Shown: positions 50,656 through 60,150, numbered from the stretch's first letter. The stretch is DNA of 64,000 nt from an uncultured Bacteroidales bacterium (GCA_947290775.1 CAMYPM010000003.1:1-64000); one strand, 5' to 3'. A program made the numbers and translations. The notes: generated by a model from the sequence alone, not told the origin.

Positions 50656-53469
50656 ATGCATCACAGAGTATTTCCGCTGTTTATTACCCTATACTTAGGC
50701 TTTTTCCTATGGGGCATTTGTGCCGCTCCTATGGAAGAAGTACCGCCCCTTCGCAAAGGAGTGATGGGTGTGGTATACAATGCCAAAAGCAAAGTCCCCG
50801 TAGGATGGGCAACGGTTGGTATTGCCGAAACCGGGCAGGGCGCGGTTTGTGATGCGGAAGGACGCTTCTCGTTGCCCCTAAATCTGGAGGGAACCTACAC
50901 ACTAATAGTGCGTTGCGTCGGTTTTGCTCCGTATAGTTGTGCTGTTTCAGTGCATAAGATGGAGGAAATACGTATATACCTCCAACCGCTTAATATAGAG
51001 CTTCCTGAGGTGGAGGTACTGGGGCAATACCGCAAAAACAAAAGCGAGGTGGTAATTGAGCAGGAAGCAATGCAACATATACAACCTGTTTCTCTCAAAG
51101 ATATATTGCTTCTTTTGCCGGGAGCTGTAACCACGACCCCGGGAATAGGTGTATTCAAAGGAGTCAGCAACAGGCAAGTCGGTCAGGACGATAACAGTTC
51201 GTTAGGTACGGCAATTATGTTGGACGGAGCACCCATTACTAACGACGCTACTCGTGTACAGATGCAGGGGTTGACCGGCTCCAGCCGTTTTTCCTCTTTT
51301 TTGCCGGATAGAATCGTCACAAGGCGAAGCGCTCTAAACTCTGGAATTGACTTGCGCACGCTCTCAACGAATCACTACGATCGGATTGATATTGAGCAAG
51401 GAATCAGTTCGGCATCGGAAGGTAATTTGAGCAGCGGAGCTATCAAATTGCATCCCAAACGAGGGGTTACGCCGTGGGAGGGGCGTGTAAAAGTGGATCC
51501 GCTCTATAAGTTAGCCTATTTGGGTAAAGGATTTTCGCTCGGAAAGAGTGGCTATAGTAGCCTTCACGCCGGTGCCGATGTGGTGGACTACAGAAGCGAT
51601 CCGCGCGAAAAGTTGGAGCGTTATACGCGTGCTACCGCTCAATTTGCGTATGCTTTTCACAGAGATTTGGGCGATAGGGGCGGACGTCTTGACCTAACGG
51701 CCACTTTGCATGAAACCGCTTCAATACAAAATAGCCGCACGGACGAGTTGATTGAGGAACGAGATGAGCGTTACCACACAAAGTACTACCGTACCACATT
51801 GGTAACGAATGCGTTATGGACTCCGCAATCGAATATCTTCCGCTCCTTGTCATGGCGGTGTACTTTGGATTATACTTATGATCTTTTGGATCGTAAATAT
51901 CTATACATATCGGGTCAAGGACCTGCTTTTATGCCGATAAGTAGGGAAATGGGGTTGCAAGAGGGGGAGTTTTTGCCCACTTCGTATTATGCTTTTTACA
52001 AAATTGATAACCAACCACTGACTTTCCAAACGCATCTTTCGGCTGAAACTGCTCTACCATGGTTCGCATCATTGCAACAATCCGTGCGCTACGGTATCTT
52101 TTATTCCGTAGCAAAAAACCTGGGACGTGGTGCCGTAATGGATCTTTCGCGTCCGCCCTATCCGGGGGATAATACATTCGTATGGCCTCGTCCCAATTAT
52201 TCCATTCCGGCACTTTCGCACATAGCTGCTTATATTGAGGATAAAATCTTCATTCCCATGGGCAAACATCGTATTGAAAGCACCTTGGGGCTACGAGCCA
52301 CGCAGATGCTTAATTTGCCCCAAAACTATGCATTGGCTCATAAGATTCTGCTTGATCCGAGACTCCGTCTGTCGTGGAGTTATACTGCTCCCGCCGGTTT
52401 CTCTACCGCCATTCGGCTCGGCTACGGCATAGCGCACAAGCTCCCGACCGGTGATTACCTCTATCCGGACTATGCCTATCGCTTCTTTTCGTCACTCAAT
52501 GCCTATTACAGTAACCCGGAGCTCGATCATCTGATGACTTATGCCATTCGGCATAATCCATCCAATCCCGACCTAAAGGCGATGCGCAATGAAAAGAAGG
52601 AGATTGGGCTTGATTTATCCTATAAAGAGTACACTTTGGCGCTAACCCTCTTCCGGGAAGATATGAATAACGGTTTTGCCTATTCGGGGGCATATTATCC
52701 CATTGCCTATCCCGTGTACAAACGGCCAATAGGCGGTGTTTTACCGCCAAATGTGCGTCCCGTGAAGGAAAACTTCCATGAGGATGTGCTAAAAGACTTT
52801 ACGTCGCTTGCTACTGTACAGAACTCAGAGCGAACAGAGAAGCAGGGGGTTGAGTTCCGATTCCGTACCCCGTATTACAAAGCTATCCGCACACGCTTTG
52901 AGTTGAATGGTGCATATTACCATACGCTCTATGCCTCAGCCATACCGGTTATGTATCGTCCCGAGGTAATTGAGTTCGGGGAAAAATTCCCTTATGTGGG
53001 TATCTACGGGAAAGGGAATCATCGTCATTTTCATCGTTTGAATACCAATCTGTGGGCTACAACGCACATTCCCGAGTGGGGCGTTATTCTCACCAACTTT
53101 TTTCAAGTTATCTGGTTTGAGAAATCCTACTACGGACGTGAGCAAAGTGCCTTTCCATACGAGCTGATGGATAGGGATGGCAATCGAACGCCGGTAGGAG
53201 ATAAAGAAATTGCCGCGATGCGCGATCCCGCCTCGCCTCTTCGCTATCTCAATATGTCCCTGGATGATTTGTACTATAGGGCGAATGTCAAGCCAATTTC
53301 TGTACGGATGAGCTTCAAAGGAACAAAACAGTTGGGTGAGCATATGCGTCTGTCGTTCTTTGTGGATAATATAATTGACATATCCCCTAAATACCTCCAA
53401 AAGGATCAGACTACTGCGCGTGAGTGGGTCATTCCCTACTTTGGAATGGAAACTACGATCAGTTTTTAA
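50656..53469 (+). CDS. TonB-dependent outer-membrane receptor
   Basis: The 937-residue protein has a signal peptide (to about residue 24), a carboxypeptidase-regulatory-like domain (about 35-112, GVMGVVYNAKSKVPVGWATVGIAE), a plug domain (about 125-260, LKDILLLLPGAVTTTPGIGVFKG and AIMLDGAPITNDAT), and a beta barrel with alternating aromatic strands ending in ...IPYFGMETTISF, with the C-terminal Phe typical of outer-membrane proteins. No SusD partner is nearby, so it is unlikely to be a glycan SusC. Neighbours are DUF4876 and DUF6850 genes. The ligand, perhaps a metal complex, peptide or cofactor, is unknown. GC content looks higher than that of housekeeping genes in the window. Confidence 0.9.
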   Translation: MHHRVFPLFITLYLGFFLWGICAAPMEEVPPLRKGVMGVVYNAKSKVPVGWATVGIAETGQGAVCDAEGRFSLPLNLEGTYTLIVRCVGFAPYSCAVSVHKMEEIRIYLQPLNIELPEVEVLGQYRKNKSEVVIEQEAMQHIQPVSLKDILLLLPGAVTTTPGIGVFKGVSNRQVGQDDNSSLGTAIMLDGAPITNDATRVQMQGLTGSSRFSSFLPDRIVTRRSALNSGIDLRTLSTNHYDRIDIEQGISSASEGNLSSGAIKLHPKRGVTPWEGRVKVDPLYKLAYLGKGFSLGKSGYSSLHAGADVVDYRSDPREKLERYTRATAQFAYAFHRDLGDRGGRLDLTATLHETASIQNSRTDELIEERDERYHTKYYRTTLVTNALWTPQSNIFRSLSWRCTLDYTYDLLDRKYLYISGQGPAFMPISREMGLQEGEFLPTSYYAFYKIDNQPLTFQTHLSAETALPWFASLQQSVRYGIFYSVAKNLGRGAVMDLSRPPYPGDNTFVWPRPNYSIPALSHIAAYIEDKIFIPMGKHRIESTLGLRATQMLNLPQNYALAHKILLDPRLRLSWSYTAPAGFSTAIRLGYGIAHKLPTGDYLYPDYAYRFFSSLNAYYSNPELDHLMTYAIRHNPSNPDLKAMRNEKKEIGLDLSYKEYTLALTLFREDMNNGFAYSGAYYPIAYPVYKRPIGGVLPPNVRPVKENFHEDVLKDFTSLATVQNSERTEKQGVEFRFRTPYYKAIRTRFELNGAYYHTLYASAIPVMYRPEVIEFGEKFPYVGIYGKGNHRHFHRLNTNLWATTHIPEWGVILTNFFQVIWFEKSYYGREQSAFPYELMDRDGNRTPVGDKEIAAMRDPASPLRYLNMSLDDLYYRANVKPISVRMSFKGTKQLGEHMRLSFFVDNIIDISPKYLQKDQTTAREWVIPYFGMETTISF

Positions 53470-53578
53470 GGAAGCGTATTCATTGAAAAGCAATGTAAGG
53501 CAATGACTAAAAAGAACATGTGTGTATGCGTATCCCCAATAATAACTCTCCTTTACGAGGGGATGGATAGAGCGCGGA

Positions 53579-53666
53579 AAAAGGTATATAAGTTTCAGAT
53601 GAAAGGTATATACTTTTCGCACGAAAGGTATATACATATTGGTGAAAAGGTATATACGTATCGGAA
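53579..53666 (+). repeat. 22-bp-period array B (GGTATATA core)
   Basis: Four units start at 53579, 53601, 53623 and 53645, each beginning RAAAGGTATATA and continuing with a variable T-rich tail (for example GAAAGGTATATACTTTTC). It lies between the TonB receptor and DUF6850 genes. An open frame from ATG 53503 runs through the array, but I place the real start after it. Confidence 0.9.
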
Positions 53667-53697
53667 CAAAGCAAACTATTCGGTACGGGATGTACCC

Positions 53698-55356
53698 TTG
53701 GTTAAGTTAGGCATATCGGTTCGGCTGTTCGCTTTGGCTCTGCTTTTGTGCGCGCCTCTATGGCTTCGGGCGCAAACACTTGCATCTCCTTTTGCCGGCG
53801 AACCGGGTGCTCTGTATCAATCTGCCCTATGGCGATACTTTGAAGAGATAACTCCTCTAAAGCATACAAGGCTGGATAAGGCGCTTTATTCCATACCCAC
53901 AGAAACGGCTGCCGATACATCGTGGGCAAGTGTTGGCGTATTGGGCGACTATGGTGCCCGAAGCGGCGTGCGTGCTCCCTATGAAGGAGCTACGGTTGCT
54001 TCGGGACAATTGAGAGCAAGCGGTATTAAAAACTTTGGGAAAAGTGGCAGGCTGAGCGGATACGCTGTATTGGGAGCCGGCTACGAAGGGGAAATCGGCT
54101 ATTCGGCAATACGTCACCCCGACTTCTATTTGCCCTACCTTGTTGCGGATACATCGGGGGGCAATTTCCGCTACGAACAGTATGCCGCCGGAGCACTCTA
54201 TGCGCTTCGGCGCGGGGCTTCGGAGTTTGGCGCAGGGCTGCACTTTGCCGGTGAAATTGCCTACAAGTACGAAGATCCGAGAGTGTACAATACTACCGGC
54301 ACATTGCAGGCTACGCTTGGCTACAAACGGCACTTATCGCAATTGGAATGCTCCGCAACACTGCACGCGCTCTATCACCGCAAATATATGCATCTATGGT
54401 TGTGGCGCCCTTCGCAGCAGGATAAGTTTCCGCTCACATACGGATTCGGTATGGTGGATGTTCAGCATACAAAAATCTTTTTCGGCACTTCCCGAATGCA
54501 CTATATGGGGGGCGGAGCCGCGGATTTACTAATTCGGAGCAAACAAAACTCCCCCGATGCATTTTCGTACACGGCGTTACTTTCGTATCAGCTCTACACG
54601 ATGCGCACTGAAGAGTCCTCTTCCATAGGGCTTTTTGGGCATACCAATCACCGCTTAACCCTCCTCACCCATGTGGAGAAGGCTCGTTGGTATTTTACCG
54701 CTGAAGGTGTTCTGTTGCGCCGTCTCGGTACGGAGTATATTTATGCGGTACATCAACCCGACGAAGAGCATCTGACCATTACGGACCAAAGGCTTATCGG
54801 CAAGCGGCAAACCTATACACTCGCTGAGTATAATGCTGAGGTAAAAGGGGGCTACCGGATGCCGATTGCGTCCAATCATCATATCGATTTTACTTTGGGA
54901 ACCGGATATCGCTATCGGGAAGAATGCTACAAAGGAAGCGACAACAACACGAATTACGCCGTACTGAGGCCGTGGCTGGGCATTTCGTACGGATATAAGC
55001 AGCATATTCTTTCCTGTTTTTCGGCTGCGTATCGCATGCCCCTTTCCGCAATCTATAAGGTTGAGAGCGGATTCAAAGATCAGTTGGACTATCAATTGGC
55101 ATACCTCCCACTTGTGGGACAACTGAAGTCCGGAATAGAGTTACGCTGGAGTAACCGCATAGGTATATCCCTACCGCGAAAAAAGTGTCTTCTTTTAGGT
55201 GTAGAGGCATTCTATGCTCCGGAAACTTTGATGCGTGGATTTCCCCTATACAAAGGGACGCCTTCCACCACATCAGGCATCTTCAGTAATCCCGAAAATA
55301 TACCATCAAGAAGCCACTCGTACGGCTTCCGTTGTACCCTTACAGTTCAAATCTAA
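53698..55356 (+). CDS. DUF6850 family outer-membrane beta-barrel protein
   Basis: Starting at the in-frame TTG 53698, the protein has 552 residues with a clear signal peptide (VKLGISVRLFALALLLCAPL, cleaved after LRAQ). The rest is a beta barrel with many aromatic strands (LSGYAVLGAGYEGEIGYSA, LLSYQLYTMRTEESSS) and ends YGFRCTLTVQI. It matches the DUF6850 barrel family that accompanies DUF4876 lipoproteins and TonB receptors. The upstream ATG at 53503 gives 65 extra residues that only translate the repeat array and bury the signal peptide, so I reject it. GC content is clearly high in parts (54181-54240 is about two-thirds GC by hand count). Confidence 0.8.
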   Translation: MVKLGISVRLFALALLLCAPLWLRAQTLASPFAGEPGALYQSALWRYFEEITPLKHTRLDKALYSIPTETAADTSWASVGVLGDYGARSGVRAPYEGATVASGQLRASGIKNFGKSGRLSGYAVLGAGYEGEIGYSAIRHPDFYLPYLVADTSGGNFRYEQYAAGALYALRRGASEFGAGLHFAGEIAYKYEDPRVYNTTGTLQATLGYKRHLSQLECSATLHALYHRKYMHLWLWRPSQQDKFPLTYGFGMVDVQHTKIFFGTSRMHYMGGGAADLLIRSKQNSPDAFSYTALLSYQLYTMRTEESSSIGLFGHTNHRLTLLTHVEKARWYFTAEGVLLRRLGTEYIYAVHQPDEEHLTITDQRLIGKRQTYTLAEYNAEVKGGYRMPIASNHHIDFTLGTGYRYREECYKGSDNNTNYAVLRPWLGISYGYKQHILSCFSAAYRMPLSAIYKVESGFKDQLDYQLAYLPLVGQLKSGIELRWSNRIGISLPRKKCLLLGVEAFYAPETLMRGFPLYKGTPSTTSGIFSNPENIPSRSHSYGFRCTLTVQI

Positions 55357-55375
55357 TTTAATTATACAATCGCTT

Positions 55376-58318
55376 ATGAGCAAACAGTTTACCATTTTGG
55401 GAATAGTATTGACCACGCTATTCTTGGCACTATCGTCACGTCTTTGCGCACAGAGTAAAGCGGAATGCATAGAAGTAACCTTTACCGGCAACTATACGGA
55501 ATTTGTCTTCCACGCTTCCGGTAGTGAATTGTGGATTGACCTAAACCACAACGGCATACAGGATACAGGAGAAGAAGTCCTCTCCGGTGAAAAATCCGTT
55601 AAAAGTATATCGGATCGTCTCACACCCTGTATACTATACGGGAAAACTATAGAAGAATTATCAATTAGGGATACGGAGCAACCGGACCAAATCAAGAAGA
55701 TAGATTTGGCAAAAGCCTCCTCCCTTCGCAAGCTTTTCGTTAATGGCAATCCGTTAGAAGGTATATTGGATCTCAAGCCTTGCACCGCTATAGAGGAGGT
55801 TAGGGCAGAGAGCTCTTTCCTTGAAGCTGTGGATGCCGTGAACTGTTATTCCCTAAGGGAATTATATGTTTCCGGTAGTCCGAAGCTCAAAACACTTAAT
55901 CTTACCGACTGTAATCGCCTAACGCATCTCGAAGCCGAAAGGTGCATTATTGAAAATCCTATCCTGCGCGGTGACGTATCTCTATCGCGCATTTATCTTG
56001 AAAACAATATGCTTACCGAGCTGAATATACCGATGGCTTGCGCCAATCTTAAGGTGGTAAGCGTATCCAACAACCCAAACCTCAAGGAATTATCTATACG
56101 TGCTCTGTCAACTCTGGAGGCTCTTTATGCATCTCGTTGTGGGCTTTCGTCTATGGATTTATCCCGAGGAGCATTGCTACAAGAGGTAGATTTATCGTGC
56201 AACGAACTAAAGGATTTGCCATTACATGTCAATCCCACACGCCTTAAGGAGGTACGTATTCACCAAAATCATCTCTCTTTGGAGGCAATGAAGAAGCTGA
56301 TTGCCTCGTTGCCGGCAGATGACAAATCAACGGAAGAAAAGCGAATTTTCGCCATAAATACCTTGGGCGTAACGCCGCGCGAAGCTAATGTTTGCTCCAA
56401 ATCGGCGGTGGCTTTGGCGAACAGTCGCGGTTGGAATGTATATGACTATTATGGCGGTACGGAACAATTGTACGGAGGAAGCGCGGATCCCGTTATTGAT
56501 CCGAGCAAAGAAGGATTCATTCTTACCACAACACGTACCTCAGGTGAAGAACTGACTATTGACCTTAAAGGCGAAAACTTATATATCGATTTAAACGGAA
56601 ACAACATCCAAGATTCTGGCGAAGCCCTGGAAGTCGGGCAAAATACAGTTCGTTTGGCAGAACGAAGTATTGTTACTGTCTACGGAAGTCATATAACCAA
56701 GGCGCGTTTAGCCTTTAATGCTCTGACGGAGGTGGATTTTTCGCAAGCACCGCATATAGAGGTGCTGGATCTAAACAATAATTCCTTGGAGTACGTTGAT
56801 TTATCCATGCTGAAAAATCTCACTGAATTGGATCTTAGCACTAATCAGATGACGCGTGTACTGCTACCCAATGCGGCACCGCTGACCATGCTCAATCTTG
56901 CCTTTAACCGCTTTGCTTCCATTGAGCTTTTTCCCTACACAAAGTTGCAGCAACTATGGGTTAACAACAACCTGCTTACTGCATTTAACCCGCAAGGAAT
57001 GAAGGCATTGCAGGAGTTGCATATCGAAATGAATCAAATCGGTCTGAAGGCCATGCGCAATTTGGTATTTGCGCTTCCGCAAGGCGATGCCGAAATGCCC
57101 CCACATAAGCTTTACGCCGTGAAAACGACAGATACCAACGAAGGTAATCATATAGCTAAATCAATGGTCGCTACGGCTCAAAGCAAAAGATGGAATGTAT
57201 ACAACGGACGAACACTGTACGAAGGAGAAGAAGATACCCATTTAGGCGATCACTCCGAATGTATCTCTTTGACGTTCGATTCGGATGCTCCGTCGGTTCT
57301 AACTTGCTTTCCAAAAGGCGAGGAATGCTGGATAGATCTAAACGGAAACGATAGTTGTGACCCCGGTGAGGAGGTAGATGCTACTGAAGGAAATAAGCAA
57401 CAAATTGCCTTAGGTTCGGAGCGAACAGTCAAATTGTACGGCAAGAAAATCACGGAGTTACGCATCAATGAGCAAATGCATGTAGTTCAGGCAGATGCTT
57501 CTGAAGCTCATTCGATTGAATTGCTTTGGATTAGAGAGAACGAACTGACCGAGATAAAGCTCCCTAAAGGGAATACCCTGAAGAACCTTGACCTTACCGA
57601 CAACAAACTTTCGGGTACAATTGACCTTACCCCTTATACCGCGCTTGAACAAATCTTCTTGGTTACCAACGGATACGAAGCCGTTTCCGTAAATGGATTG
57701 AGTAATCTTAGCGTGCTTTCGCTCTCAGAAAACAAACTGACGTCAATAGACCTCTCCGGCTGCAGCAACCTAAAAGAGCTCTACTTGCCTTACAACCAAT
57801 TGAAAAGCGTAGATATAAGTGCTTTAGCAAAGTTGGAAACGTTGTCGGTATTCCGTAACCAAATAAAGCTTGCAGAGATGCAAAAGCTCATCTCGCAAAT
57901 GAATAGCATTGCTCCCTCATCACGCTTCAGAGGCAAAATCTTCAATGTCGTTTTTGTGAAAACAGACGGAGCTCCTTCCCCCTTGGAACAGAATGAAGTA
58001 AACGATGCTTTGGTGGAAGAGGCAAAAGCAAAGCAATGGACCGTTAATGCCTGGAAGGAGGGTGGTGGCGTAATTGAGATTACCGCTTCAGAGCGTATAG
58101 CACGCAACCATCCCGAGCAAGTAATCTGTTTGCCTACTGAGACGGGCTGGATTATAAAATCCACAGATAGCTTTGCACACGACACAGCGCTTTCTGTCTA
58201 CTCTTTAGAGGGTACATTGCTCTATAAAGGAGCCTTGAATCAGCGCATTGAACTAAATACGCCCCTCCATCAGGCAGTGCTTTATTACGGAGGCGAAAGC
58301 AAGCTATTGATACGCTAA
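55376..58318 (+). CDS. Large modular leucine-rich-repeat surface protein with T9SS-like tail
   Basis: From ATG 55376 the product has 980 residues and a signal peptide ending LCAQ. It is built of three modules. Each opens with a beta domain carrying D-x-N-x-N-x-x-x-D-x-G-E (WIDLNHNGIQDTGEEV near residue 52, YIDLNGNNIQDSGEAL near 402, WIDLNGNDSCDPGEEV near 651), a possible calcium-binding loop, followed by a run of leucine-rich repeats (such as LTELDLSTNQMTRVLLP) and a linker with RGWNVYD/KRWNVYN/KQWTVN. The last roughly 60 residues (LSVYSLEGTLLYKGALNQRI) resemble a T9SS sorting domain. LRR proteins of Porphyromonas include internalin-J-like adhesins. It starts 19 bp after DUF6850. Confidence 0.85.
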   Translation: MSKQFTILGIVLTTLFLALSSRLCAQSKAECIEVTFTGNYTEFVFHASGSELWIDLNHNGIQDTGEEVLSGEKSVKSISDRLTPCILYGKTIEELSIRDTEQPDQIKKIDLAKASSLRKLFVNGNPLEGILDLKPCTAIEEVRAESSFLEAVDAVNCYSLRELYVSGSPKLKTLNLTDCNRLTHLEAERCIIENPILRGDVSLSRIYLENNMLTELNIPMACANLKVVSVSNNPNLKELSIRALSTLEALYASRCGLSSMDLSRGALLQEVDLSCNELKDLPLHVNPTRLKEVRIHQNHLSLEAMKKLIASLPADDKSTEEKRIFAINTLGVTPREANVCSKSAVALANSRGWNVYDYYGGTEQLYGGSADPVIDPSKEGFILTTTRTSGEELTIDLKGENLYIDLNGNNIQDSGEALEVGQNTVRLAERSIVTVYGSHITKARLAFNALTEVDFSQAPHIEVLDLNNNSLEYVDLSMLKNLTELDLSTNQMTRVLLPNAAPLTMLNLAFNRFASIELFPYTKLQQLWVNNNLLTAFNPQGMKALQELHIEMNQIGLKAMRNLVFALPQGDAEMPPHKLYAVKTTDTNEGNHIAKSMVATAQSKRWNVYNGRTLYEGEEDTHLGDHSECISLTFDSDAPSVLTCFPKGEECWIDLNGNDSCDPGEEVDATEGNKQQIALGSERTVKLYGKKITELRINEQMHVVQADASEAHSIELLWIRENELTEIKLPKGNTLKNLDLTDNKLSGTIDLTPYTALEQIFLVTNGYEAVSVNGLSNLSVLSLSENKLTSIDLSGCSNLKELYLPYNQLKSVDISALAKLETLSVFRNQIKLAEMQKLISQMNSIAPSSRFRGKIFNVVFVKTDGAPSPLEQNEVNDALVEEAKAKQWTVNAWKEGGGVIEITASERIARNHPEQVICLPTETGWIIKSTDSFAHDTALSVYSLEGTLLYKGALNQRIELNTPLHQAVLYYGGESKLLIR

Positions 58319-58333
58319 TGTGTATCGCTCCAT

Positions 58334-58421
58334 AAAAGGTATATAAGTCTTGTAGGAAAGGTATATAAGTTTGATGCGAAAGGTATATAAGTTTCGCTGA
58401 AAAGGTATATACCTTTTCCCG
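58334..58421 (+). repeat. 22-bp-period array C (GGTATATA core, palindromic last unit)
   Basis: Four units start at 58334, 58356, 58378 and 58400. The first three read RAAAGGTATATAAGTYT; the last is a perfect 18-bp palindrome AAAAGGTATATACCTTTT at 58400-58417. It lies between the two leucine-rich-repeat genes, and its core equals that of array B, 4.7 kb away. Confidence 0.92.
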
Positions 58422-58521
58422 GAGATCAGTTTGGCGATATTCCTAAGGTAAATCACCCTGTCGGAATACCGCCATACGCTCCATGCATATAATAATCACA
58501 TAATCTTAGAAAAGTTTGAAG

Positions 58522-60117
58522 ATGCATAAATGTTTCTTTTGGCTGATATCCATATTTACTTCCCTCAATCTATGGGGGCAACAGGAGCAAACAATCAGTT
58601 TTACTACTGCCAAGGCAGTAGGCGAAACCATTACCCTCAATATTATAGCAGACGACCAAATAACTATTGAGGGCTTAGAGGGTGAGTACGATCCGGCAGT
58701 GGATGTTTCCTACAAGGTGGTATCTCAGGAGATAATCCTGCGTGGACCTATAACCGACTTTAATGCCAATGGGTGCTCCATTACCAGTTTTTACATAACT
58801 CTCCCGAAATCACTCGTTTGGCTCTCGCTGAATGACAATATGCTCAGGTACTTGGATCTCTCCGAATGCAGCGCTTTGGCACAGTTGCAATGTGCTAATA
58901 ATCAGCTTAAGGAGCTTAATCTACTGCAAAACGAATCGCTACAGCAACTCTTTGTCGACAATAACTATCTGACGGAACTTGATTTATCCGCTTGTACGTT
59001 GCTCTCGACGGTAAATTGTAGCGACAATCTACTCTCTTCGCTGGATCTTTCGGAGTGTCCGTATCTCAACCAGCTCTTTGTGTATTCCAATAGGTTTCGG
59101 GGAAAAGGTGTTGATGCCCTTATCGCTCATATGCCCAAGCTCTCAATCAATGATCAAAAAGGAGCGATTGTATTGCTCAGTACCATTGATCCGTGCGAGA
59201 AAAACTACTTTACAGAAGCGCAAACCGCAGTCATGAAGGAAAAAGGATGGACGCTTAAATGCCGTATGGACAAGGAGTATTACCAACCTTATCTCGATGA
59301 GTATGCTCACAACGGAACAGTTCCTCCCGGCGAACGTACGTCCGTTCTGCTTGAGGTTGGGGACGATATGCTCGATAAAAACATCTCTTTTGTCGTTACG
59401 GTACCGGAAGGCGAAACCATTAATATGGGTAAAGGCATTCAAGGGGAATGGCATAATGGTGAGCGCATATCCTATCTTGTTACGGGACCGATAATTGATA
59501 TCACAGGGCATCATTTACGTGAAGTGACGGTGGATCACTGCGGTTTGAAGGTGGTAGACCTTACTTTGGCAAAATACATCACCGCTTTGGATTGTCGGAA
59601 CAACATCATTGCTTTAATTACAGGTAGTGAAAACGCGGAGTTCAGGACGCTTCTTTGCAGCCAAAACCAGTTGTGCGATAAGGCGTTAGGCTCTCTTTTG
59701 ATCGCATTACCCACCATAGCGGGCGAAAAGAAGCCGGGATTGCTCGGGATTTACGATGATAGTTTCCTGCCCGAAGGGAATCTTGTGAGCGACAAGCGGG
59801 TCAAAGAAGCAAAGGAAAAGGGATGGCAGGCATGCAAGTGGGATGCTAAAGACAATAAATGGATACCTTTTGAGGGAACACCGTCCGTAGCCGTTTCGGC
59901 AACAAAGGATGCTCCTTACAAAATACGTACCGATAACCGTGGAATCCACATTGACCCGCTGGGCAAAGAAGATCCGGGTGTATTGTCCGTTTATATGCTA
60001 TCTGGAGAGCAAATCCGTCATATCCCTTTAACCCAAAGTGAGCAGTTTGTAGCACTTCCTTATGGTATATACATCTTGCAGATAGGTACATACGTCCGTA
60101 AGATCATAATAGAGTAA
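58522..60117 (+). CDS. Leucine-rich-repeat surface protein with T9SS-like tail
   Basis: The 531-residue protein (ATG 58522; a TTG at 58516 is also in frame) has a signal peptide ending LWGQ. It contains two copies of the module seen in its larger neighbour, with leucine-rich repeats such as SALAQLQCANNQLKELNLLQNESLQ and linkers KGWTLKCRM and KGWQACKWD, but lacks the D-x-N calcium-like motif in its beta domains. The C-terminus (GVLSVYMLSGEQIRHIPL, YGIYILQIGTYVRKIIIE) fits a type A T9SS sorting domain. It appears to be a shortened paralogue of the 980-residue protein, separated from it by repeat array C. Confidence 0.85.
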   Translation: MHKCFFWLISIFTSLNLWGQQEQTISFTTAKAVGETITLNIIADDQITIEGLEGEYDPAVDVSYKVVSQEIILRGPITDFNANGCSITSFYITLPKSLVWLSLNDNMLRYLDLSECSALAQLQCANNQLKELNLLQNESLQQLFVDNNYLTELDLSACTLLSTVNCSDNLLSSLDLSECPYLNQLFVYSNRFRGKGVDALIAHMPKLSINDQKGAIVLLSTIDPCEKNYFTEAQTAVMKEKGWTLKCRMDKEYYQPYLDEYAHNGTVPPGERTSVLLEVGDDMLDKNISFVVTVPEGETINMGKGIQGEWHNGERISYLVTGPIIDITGHHLREVTVDHCGLKVVDLTLAKYITALDCRNNIIALITGSENAEFRTLLCSQNQLCDKALGSLLIALPTIAGEKKPGLLGIYDDSFLPEGNLVSDKRVKEAKEKGWQACKWDAKDNKWIPFEGTPSVAVSATKDAPYKIRTDNRGIHIDPLGKEDPGVLSVYMLSGEQIRHIPLTQSEQFVALPYGIYILQIGTYVRKIIIE

Positions 60118-60150
60118 AAAACAATAACCCTAATTAATAACAATATAACT

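Noticed and set aside
52936..53637. 233-codon minus-strand frame opposite the end of the TonB receptor
   Set aside because: It overlaps the receptor gene and repeat array B, with histidine- and tyrosine-rich sequence typical of a shadow frame.
53503..53697. N-terminal extension of the DUF6850 protein
   Set aside because: It translates the repeat array and would place 65 residues before a clear signal peptide.
50656..55356. SusC/SusD polysaccharide utilisation locus
   Set aside because: No SusD-type lipoprotein, glycosidase or hybrid regulator is present; the lipoprotein is DUF4876.
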